Assembly: GCF_900143525.1 (NCBI RefSeq) | Contig: NZ_FREZ01000016.1 | Coordinates: forward strand, 25,340-89,339 | Reading direction: 5' to 3' | Source: Ruegeria sp. Alg231-54 | GTDB taxonomy: Bacteria > Pseudomonadota > Alphaproteobacteria > Rhodobacterales > Rhodobacteraceae | Length of the DNA stretch: 64,000 nucleotides | In this document: piece by piece, positions 58,785-64,000 of the stretch | Position numbering within the stretch: position 1 is the first letter of the stretch | Layout: each line of letters starts with the position of its first letter | Program-made: the position numbers and the translations under genes | Notes under the pieces: model-generated | The model's database searches: none | The model's input: the letters and a program-made list of their open reading frames with translations, nothing else | What the model was told of the DNA's origin: nothing

Positions 58785-59773
58785 CCATGACCGCTCAAGC
58801 CAACTTGCCCATGAAGCGTCCGCTGCTGCGCCGTGTTTTACAAGCTTTTGTCGATATTCGTGAACTGACGCTGATCGTTCTGATCACCGCCATCATCATC
58901 GTGATGTCCAACGTTAATCCCTATTTCCTCAGCTTCTCGAACTTTCGAGCCGTGGCCGTGGGCATGGCCCCCACCGCGATCATCGTGATCGGTATGGCGA
59001 TCCTACTTGCATCCGGCGGGTTCGATCTTTCCGTTGGATCGGTTATGGCTTTGTCTTCTACCGTCGTAGCCATGCTGCTTTTGACTGGCATGCCAATTCC
59101 GCTCGCTGTGGTATGCGGATTAGTGTTGGGTGGACTTGTCGGGGTAGTGAACGGTTTGCTCGTGACCGGCCTCGGGATCAATCCGCTTATCGCGACCCTC
59201 GGCACGATGTCGATCGCGCGAGGCATCGCTCTTGTCCTGACCGAAGGTTTTTCTGTCTCAAGCCTGCCGGCATCATTTGCCTGGATCGGCAAAGCTGACA
59301 TAGGCGGCTTTCCGGTAATCGTCTTGTTCACCATTCTGCTCGTCGTTCTGTTTGATCTGGCCGTCCGCCATACGCGCTTTTTCCGTCAGGTCTATTTCAT
59401 CGGCGCCAATGAAAAGGCCGCGATGTTGTCAGGCATCCATGTCACACGCGTGCGTATCATTCTGTACGCACTGACCGGTATTCTGGCTGCTTTGGCGGGT
59501 GTATTGCTGGCCTCCCGCCTGATGAGCGGCACGCCCACGGCAGGAAACGGTATCGAACTTCAGGTTCTGGCAGCGGCTGTCATCGGTGGCGCATCTCTAC
59601 GCGGCGGCGAAGGTACTATTCTTGGTGCTTTCCTCGGCGTCGTTTTCGTTGCGTTGATCAACAACACTATGACGATGCTGGCTGTATCGATCTACTGGCA
59701 GATGATCGTCATCGGCGGTGTACTCGTTACAGCGGTCGCCTTGGACATGCTGATCCGAAGCAAACGGGGCTAA
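58781..59773 (+). CDS. Sugar ABC transporter permease (RbsC-like), system 2
   Basis: A 330-residue permease. LLASGGFDLSVGSVMALSST, NGLLVTGLGINPLIATLGTM, RQVYFIGANEKAAMLSGIHV and LAAAVIGGASLRGGEGTILG are the family motifs. GTG-initiated and coupled to the ATPase gene by a 4-base overlap. Intact and of normal length. Confidence 0.93.
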   Translation: MTMTAQANLPMKRPLLRRVLQAFVDIRELTLIVLITAIIIVMSNVNPYFLSFSNFRAVAVGMAPTAIIVIGMAILLASGGFDLSVGSVMALSSTVVAMLLLTGMPIPLAVVCGLVLGGLVGVVNGLLVTGLGINPLIATLGTMSIARGIALVLTEGFSVSSLPASFAWIGKADIGGFPVIVLFTILLVVLFDLAVRHTRFFRQVYFIGANEKAAMLSGIHVTRVRIILYALTGILAALAGVLLASRLMSGTPTAGNGIELQVLAAAVIGGASLRGGEGTILGAFLGVVFVALINNTMTMLAVSIYWQMIVIGGVLVTAVALDMLIRSKRG

Positions 59774-59829
59774 TCCCGAAGCTTTCCAAAACTCAACAAC
59801 AACCAAAGATCCAAAACAGGGAGACTACG

Positions 59830-60825
59830 ATGACTGAATTGAACGTGAATCGGCGCAGGCTGCTGACAGCGGGCACCACCGCTGGATTGGCCGCAGCGTT
59901 CGGACTGCCCATGCTGTCCAAAGAAGCCATGGCGCAAGCGGCCGGCAAGGAGTATGTGTTCCTGTCCATCGTCACGCAGGTGCCGTTCTGGGTGGACTAT
60001 CGAAATGCAATGGAAGACCTTGAGGAACTGATGGGCATCAAGGCCACATTCACGGGCCCCTTGGATTTCGACACGGCCGCACAAGCACGCCAATTGGATG
60101 AACTGATCGCAAGACGTCCCGCAGGCATCCTTATCTTCCCCGGTGATCCGGCCACTCTGGCCCCAGGCGTAGAACGCGCGGTCGAGGCCGGGATTCCAGT
60201 CACATGCTGTATCGGTGACATTCCTGACAGCCCCCGGTCCACTTTCCTTGGGATCAACGGCGTTCAGGCAGGACGTGTCGGCGGCGAGATGCTGGCACAA
60301 GCGATTGGCGGCAAGGGGAAGGTCATTCTCGGCACGTTCCCTGCTCCTTCCACGCTGGAACGGGTCGAGGGTTACAAACAAGTCTTCGCTGAGAAATACC
60401 CGGATATCGAAGTCGTCGATGTTGTGAACGACAAAGCCGACCCGTCCTATGCTCCGACAGCCTATCTTCAGGCCATTCAGGCAAATCCCGATATTGTTGG
60501 CATCGGCGGTACAGACGGTGACAGTGGCAAAGGCGCTGCGATAGCGGTCAACGAGGCGGGTCGCAAGGACATCAAGATCGTCGCGATGGACCGAAATGAT
60601 GATATGCTTCCCTATATCGAAGACGGCACAATTCACGGCGCAGTGGCTCAGAAATCCTATCTGGAGATCTTTCTCGCCTTCCACATGATGCATTGGCAAA
60701 ATACCGATGCGTTGAAGGTTTTGCCGGATTGGAAGGCCGCCGGGATCAACCCGCTGCCTGAGCGCGTCGAAACCGGGGTGATGCCGATCACATCCGAGAA
60801 TGTTGCACAGTTTAAGCACGTCTAA
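59830..60825 (+). CDS. Sugar ABC transporter substrate-binding protein, system 2 (Tat-type leader)
   Basis: A 331-residue periplasmic binding protein. The leader VNRRRLLTAGTTAGLAAAFG has twin arginines, pointing to Tat export, unlike the Sec-type leader of system 1. Fold markers are PAGILIFPGDPATLAPGVER, FLGINGVQAGRVGGEMLAQA, VVNDKADPSYAPTAYLQAIQ and IKIVAMDRNDDMLPYIEDGT. GGGAGACTACG precedes the ATG. A strong hairpin follows the stop. The ligand is unknown; Tat export would suit a protein that folds or binds a cofactor before export. Confidence 0.92.
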   Translation: MTELNVNRRRLLTAGTTAGLAAAFGLPMLSKEAMAQAAGKEYVFLSIVTQVPFWVDYRNAMEDLEELMGIKATFTGPLDFDTAAQARQLDELIARRPAGILIFPGDPATLAPGVERAVEAGIPVTCCIGDIPDSPRSTFLGINGVQAGRVGGEMLAQAIGGKGKVILGTFPAPSTLERVEGYKQVFAEKYPDIEVVDVVNDKADPSYAPTAYLQAIQANPDIVGIGGTDGDSGKGAAIAVNEAGRKDIKIVAMDRNDDMLPYIEDGTIHGAVAQKSYLEIFLAFHMMHWQNTDALKVLPDWKAAGINPLPERVETGVMPITSENVAQFKHV

Positions 60826-60832
60826 ATTGTCA

Positions 60833-60858
60833 TCCCGGCGCGGCTTGTCGCGCTGGGA
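60833..60858 (+). terminator. Intercistronic hairpin after binding-protein gene, system 2
   Basis: TCCCGGCGCG at 60833-60842 pairs with CGCGCTGGGA at 60849-60858 (one G-T wobble) around a 6-base loop, 8 bases after the stop codon. No T-run follows, so partial termination or 3' protection of the binding-protein message is the likely role. Confidence 0.65.
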
Positions 60859-60876
60859 CATAGTCAGGGAGCAAAC

Positions 60877-61776
60877 ATGCCAGACAGATGGAGTGTTCTG
60901 CAGCTACAGCAGGGCGATTTAAGGCTGACACTCCTGCCAGACATCGGAGGCCGTCTGTGGGACGTGAGTATTCAAGGGCGCTCACTCCTCTTTCAAAACC
61001 CAGATCTTGACGGAGTGGAGGTGGACGACACCCGGCTCGCCGATTTGCCTACACGCTCTCCACAATTTGGCTTTCCACTTTGGGGAGGCGAGAAGACATG
61101 GATCGCCCCGGACTCGTCTTGGGAAAACGGCGCTCCGTTTCCCGTGCTGGACAGCGGCTCCTATCAGATCACTTCTAGAACCAGCACTCGCATCGACATG
61201 ACCAGCGCCGTCTGTCCCATATCTCACTTATCTGTTTCGCGTCGCATCACACTGACTTCTGAAAACAGCTGGGACATTGAACATATCGTTGCCAATCGCG
61301 GCACTTCCTCTCGCCTGACCGGCATTTGGTCAGTCATGATGCTTAACACTCCAGCCAAGATCGGAGTCGAAATGGATCACCCTGCGTTTTACCCTGTTTT
61401 CGGCTCTTCAGAAGGGATGGTTGAAACGCGCGGCAGCGGCACGGTCGCAGATTGTAGAAGACTGCAGGAATTCAAGATCGGGCTACAGAACCCCAACAAC
61501 CGAACGCTGATACGGTGCGGAACCGATGGCCCCTTGCTGATGTGCTCAGTACCAGAACCTCAACAGGGTGACCGATTTGCGCATCACCGTCCGTTCGAGG
61601 TCTTCAATTCGGGCGATTACGCCTACTGCGAAGCTGAATGGCACTCACCCGTGCACGACCTCGAACCAAATGAAACAATGAGTTTTCGGCAGACGTTCCT
61701 ATTATTGACAGACGATACACAGCAAATGCCAGCGAGTCTCACAAGCAACAAGGAATTCATGTCATGCATGTCCTGA
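60877..61776 (+). CDS. Aldose-1-epimerase-like (galactose-mutarotase-fold) protein
   Basis: A 299-residue protein with LRLTLLPDIGGRLWDVSIQG and LWGGEKTWIAPDS near the N terminus and FAHHRPFEVFNSGDYAYCEA, EWHSPVHDLEPNETMSF near the C terminus. This pattern fits the galactose-mutarotase superfamily (DUF4380/DUF4432-like). A role in interconverting anomers of the imported sugar is likely. GGGAGCAAAC precedes the ATG. It overlaps the following gene by 13 bases. Confidence 0.72.
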   Translation: MPDRWSVLQLQQGDLRLTLLPDIGGRLWDVSIQGRSLLFQNPDLDGVEVDDTRLADLPTRSPQFGFPLWGGEKTWIAPDSSWENGAPFPVLDSGSYQITSRTSTRIDMTSAVCPISHLSVSRRITLTSENSWDIEHIVANRGTSSRLTGIWSVMMLNTPAKIGVEMDHPAFYPVFGSSEGMVETRGSGTVADCRRLQEFKIGLQNPNNRTLIRCGTDGPLLMCSVPEPQQGDRFAHHRPFEVFNSGDYAYCEAEWHSPVHDLEPNETMSFRQTFLLLTDDTQQMPASLTSNKEFMSCMS

Positions 61777-62573
61777 TCACAGGCGCTGGTGGGCATCTCG
61801 GCCGCAAACTTTTCGACACGCTAGAAAGCGACCCCGGTTATATCGTTTCTGGCATCGACATCCGTCCCGTTGACCATCCCGACATTCACACCGCAGACCT
61901 CTCCGACAACAGCAGTTGGGTCAGTTTGCTAAAGGGTGTGGATGTTATCGTGCATCTTGCTGGTGATAGAGAGCCAGCCGCCACCTGGGCCTCCGCGATC
62001 AAACACAATATGGATGCAACTCTTTCTCTCTATCACCATGCGGCAGCCATGGGCGTCAGCCGAGTAGTTCTTGCCAGCTCCAACTGGGTTCACGGCGACA
62101 AAAGGTTCACGCATCAGGTGCTCAACAGCACGACACCACCAGGGCCAGTAAACGCCTACGGCATGTCAAAGCTATTCTGTGAACGGACAGGGGCTTATTT
62201 CGCTGAGCATCACGGACTGTCGGTCATCTGCTTGCGCATCGGCTGGACGCAATGGACTCACGGCAACCAACCCGGCACACACATGGCGATGGGCCGGTGG
62301 GGTCAGGAAATGTGGTTGAGTGATCGGGACTTTCTAAGCGGAATGCGCGCCGCAATAGATGCCAAGGATATTTCCTTCGCAGCCCTAAACCTAATGTCAG
62401 ATAACCCAGGTATGCGCTGGGATATCACCGAAACACGACAAACGATTGGCTACTCTCCAGAGGATGGAAGCCCCGCAAAAATAACAGTGGGCATTTCCTT
62501 GAGATCCATGCTGCAGCGGCTGTTTACAGTCCGACTCCCCAGCTTTTTCGCGACACGTTTCCCGGATTGGTAG
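61764..62573 (+). CDS. Uronate-dehydrogenase-like NAD-dependent oxidoreductase
   Basis: A 269-residue extended SDR (epimerase/dehydratase type). ITGAGGHLGRKLFDTLESDP is the GxxGxxG cofactor motif; VIVHLAGDREP, RVVLASSNWVHGDKRF and NAYGMSKLFCERTGAYFAEH carry the active-site Ser and YxxxK; LSVICLRIGW follows. The SSNxVHG and RIGW elements are those of uronate dehydrogenases (Udh), which oxidise galacturonate or glucuronate to the aldaro-lactone. It closes the rightward operon. The SMP-30 lactonase across the divergent promoter could serve its product. Confidence 0.82.
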   Translation: MHVLITGAGGHLGRKLFDTLESDPGYIVSGIDIRPVDHPDIHTADLSDNSSWVSLLKGVDVIVHLAGDREPAATWASAIKHNMDATLSLYHHAAAMGVSRVVLASSNWVHGDKRFTHQVLNSTTPPGPVNAYGMSKLFCERTGAYFAEHHGLSVICLRIGWTQWTHGNQPGTHMAMGRWGQEMWLSDRDFLSGMRAAIDAKDISFAALNLMSDNPGMRWDITETRQTIGYSPEDGSPAKITVGISLRSMLQRLFTVRLPSFFATRFPDW

Positions 62574-63104
62574 AGTACAAGATCCGAGCATTGTTGTTGC
62601 GTTGCGCAACCAGTTTACGAAACCTCGCATCGAAGTAAGCGCTGAAAAGGTCAGCTTTGTCTGCTTCGCGGTAGACGGAGAGCGACATAACGAGCACCAG
62701 ATTCCGCAACCATTGGATGTTTGATGATTCGATGACGACTTGCGCACATCGTTGAAGCGGTTTTATGTGAAGCGATCTCTGGTTGAGTGCTCAGCCCCCC
62801 AAGCGGACCAAACGAACCACTACTTCAATCGCCGAATTGCAGTCATTGATCCTGTTTGCAGAGAAAGTCAGCGAAGAGCCCAAGGCAGTCATAGTGATTT
62901 TGTGCTGTGCGCACACGCAGCGCGAAAATCGCTGCGCCTGCGTGGTTCTCGGCGCTGCTAGGCAGCGGAAAAACCTGCCATTCGTTCGGGGCGCGGTGAG
63001 CTACTTAGAGGGCGAAGATAAAGTAGCGGACAAAGGGGCAATTCGCTGCGGGAGCATCAATGTCTCCTATCAAAAAACAGTGGTTCTCGGGAAATTGTCT
63101 GGCT
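62574..63104. other. Gap between the sugar region and the HxlR-like gene, no gene supported
   Basis: Frames on both strands lack ribosome sites and recognisable text. The right part (62850-63060) has degenerate pieces like the dispersed repeats elsewhere, such as CTGCCATTCGTTCGGGGCG and AGTAGCGGACAAAGGGGCAAT. No terminator for the rightward sugar operon was found. Confidence 0.5.
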
Positions 63105-63455
63105 TCAGTCAGACTTGTCATACGCTTCCCGTGCGGCATCAATCTCGCTCAAGTGTTCCAATGCCCAATAGCTTAAGGCGCTGACCGGCTCGCGAAACGA
63201 CTGCCCCATCTGAGTCAGATTATATTCGACCTTGGGCGGGATCGTTGGATATTGGGTCCGGTTCACAAGCCCATCCCGTTCCAACTCCTTCAGCGTCAAG
63301 CTCAGCATTCGCTGCGAAATGCCTAGGTTTCGCTTGATCTCGTTGAAGCGCATGGTCCCGTATTGAGCCAGCGAGATGACCAATTGCGGGCAATCGCAAA
63401 AACACTGACCGAAAAGAAAGACTGAGAGTGCCTCCAAACACGCAGTCTTTAGCAA
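63105..63455 (-). CDS. HxlR-family regulator with atypical Cys-rich N terminus
   Basis: A 116-residue winged-helix regulator. From residue 23 the text is typical HxlR: PQLVISLAQYGTMRFNEIKR, GISQRMLSLTLKELERDGLV, YPTIPPKVEYNLTQMGQSF, SYWALEHL. The first 22 residues differ from the family: the usual IGGKW segment is replaced by LFGQCFCDC, leaving Cys at 6, 18, 20 and 22. Some HxlR proteins (YodB, HypR, QorR) sense thiol-reactive compounds through N-terminal Cys. The TTG start overlaps the divergent protease frame, so the 5' end may instead be truncated or rewritten. Confidence 0.7.
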   Translation of the reverse strand: MLKTACLEALSVFLFGQCFCDCPQLVISLAQYGTMRFNEIKRNLGISQRMLSLTLKELERDGLVNRTQYPTIPPKVEYNLTQMGQSFREPVSALSYWALEHLSEIDAAREAYDKSD

Positions 63456-64000
63456 TAAAGCAATCCAATCAGATCACTCTGATGTTGGACCAGGTTCTCG
63501 GCACTGACAGGTTTGACCGCGGTCCCGTCGACATCGCCAATCTTGCTTTAGAATACTCTGCTCATACCGCGCCTGAATCGCCGATCCGTGAGGTTTTGAA
63601 GAGAGATATCCCGGGATGTATGGGAGCACTCGTATATGGGGAAAGCAAACCCCGTGAATGGACAATTGTATCTCACAAAGATCAATCAGAAGGACGTCGA
63701 GCCTATACCCTGGGTCATGAATTTGGCCATTACGTTCTCCATAGAAAGCTGATCGATGAAGACGACAGATTTGACGGTGGGATCTATTGTGATGAAAGTA
63801 GTGTTTTGCGGCGGGAAGGCGAAGACATTGAGCATGAAGCAGATGAGTTTGCTGCCAACCTGTTGATGCCATTCCACGACTTTCGCAGACAGATTTCATC
63901 AAAGACAGTTCCGAGTTTCGACGACTTGGGGACAATCGCTGACAGATATGGCGTTTCCCTCACGGCAGCCACACTTCGGTGGCTTGAATACACGGAAACA
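63428..64000 (+). CDS. ImmA/IrrE-family metallopeptidase (cut by window end)
   Basis: The frame is open from the GTG at 63428 to the last base, 191 codons without stop. RAYTLGHEFGHYVLHRKLID carries the HExxH zinc motif (about residues 97-101), and EHEADEFAANLLMPFHDFRR is the typical second block with the third zinc ligand. VDIANLALEYSAHTAPESPI is the usual N-terminal segment. Family members cleave repressors of mobile elements (ImmA) or stress regulators (IrrE), or act as toxin partners. An ATG at 63482 is an alternative start, but the family-like text begins upstream (LAIKQSNQITLMLDQVLGTD). Divergent from the HxlR gene. Confidence 0.85.
   Translation, partial: MPPNTQSLAIKQSNQITLMLDQVLGTDRFDRGPVDIANLALEYSAHTAPESPIREVLKRDIPGCMGALVYGESKPREWTIVSHKDQSEGRRAYTLGHEFGHYVLHRKLIDEDDRFDGGIYCDESSVLRREGEDIEHEADEFAANLLMPFHDFRRQISSKTVPSFDDLGTIADRYGVSLTAATLRWLEYTET

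Noticed and set aside
59770..60861. 363-codon frame on the minus strand
   Set aside because: It is the antisense of the system 2 binding-protein gene, whose plus-strand product has clear family motifs and a Tat leader; the minus product looks like shadow text.
62524..62709. 61-codon minus-strand frame after the uronate-dehydrogenase-like gene
   Set aside because: It overlaps the 3' end of that gene in antisense and has no independent support.
63220..63468. 82-codon minus-strand frame
   Set aside because: It is a frame-shifted reading of the HxlR-like gene and does not restore the missing GKW segment.
1..64000. tRNA and rRNA genes, CRISPR arrays
   Set aside because: No T-loop motif in a cloverleaf context, no rRNA-like tract and no regular repeat-spacer array was seen on either strand.

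Overview
The window reads as chromosomal or large-replicon DNA of a marine-type alphaproteobacterium, most likely a Rhodobacteraceae (roseobacter-group) member. The grounds are gene content: a Frc-type fructose ABC operon with a ROK regulator, a DctPQM TRAP system, two RbsABC-like sugar systems, an SBP56/methanethiol-oxidase-like protein and short dispersed intergenic repeats. No rRNA, tRNA, CRISPR array or plasmid partition gene was seen. All family names rest on reading motifs in the translated sequence; no database search was run.

Layout. 0-1.4 kb: the 3' end of a methyltransferase gene and an IS6-type insertion sequence. 1.4-6.5 kb: a leftward Zur-led operon (zur, His-rich zrgA, LolD/FtsX-type ABC pair, unknown exported protein, DUF3299 protein) behind a perfect 16-bp palindrome. 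6.5-10.6 kb: a MITE-like element, a membrane protein plus SBP56 protein, a GNAT-like protein, and repeat-bearing gaps. 10.6-16.4 kb: frcR divergent from frcB-C-A-K, followed by a transaldolase-like gene, with a perfect palindrome between regulator and operon. 16.9-20.9 kb: DHA2 drug exporter, phospholipase-D/cardiolipin-synthase-like protein, HdeD-like protein. About 21.2-28.3 kb: an integrated element resembling the P4 satellite core (tyrosine integrase, AlpA-like protein, 888-residue primase-helicase, iteron cluster) without virion genes. 28.5-33.1 kb: SH3 protein, integrase remnant, DUF3300-DUF2950 pair and a second IS6 element. 33.1-34.7 kb: a polyamine-type ABC ATPase and a 5'-truncated permease. 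34.9-39.8 kb: a four-gene restriction-modification island with an adenine methylase, a circularly permuted cytosine-5 methylase and a probable nuclease. 40.7-45.6 kb: GntR regulator, TRAP transporter and an FMN alpha-hydroxyacid oxidase. 45.6-62.6 kb: a large sugar or sugar-acid catabolic region. 62.6-64 kb: HxlR-like regulator and an ImmA/IrrE-type protease cut by the window edge.

How the genes work together. The 45.6-56.3 kb leftward operon joins a lactonase-like protein, a complete ABC transporter, two SDR dehydrogenases, a 2-hydroxyacid dehydrogenase, an RraA-like protein, KDGal kinase and KDPGal aldolase: a DeLey-Doudoroff-type route, but with no recognisable sugar-acid dehydratase and with methylglyoxal synthase at its end. 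The divergent operon (56.4-62.6 kb) adds a GntR regulator, a second ABC transporter, a mutarotase-like protein and a uronate-dehydrogenase-like protein. The same 16-bp palindrome occurs before this second ABC operon and before the TRAP operon 16 kb away, which suggests shared control.

The least conventional items are the P4-like element with its iterons and helically phased repeats next to the integrase, the permuted methylase island, and the shared operator.
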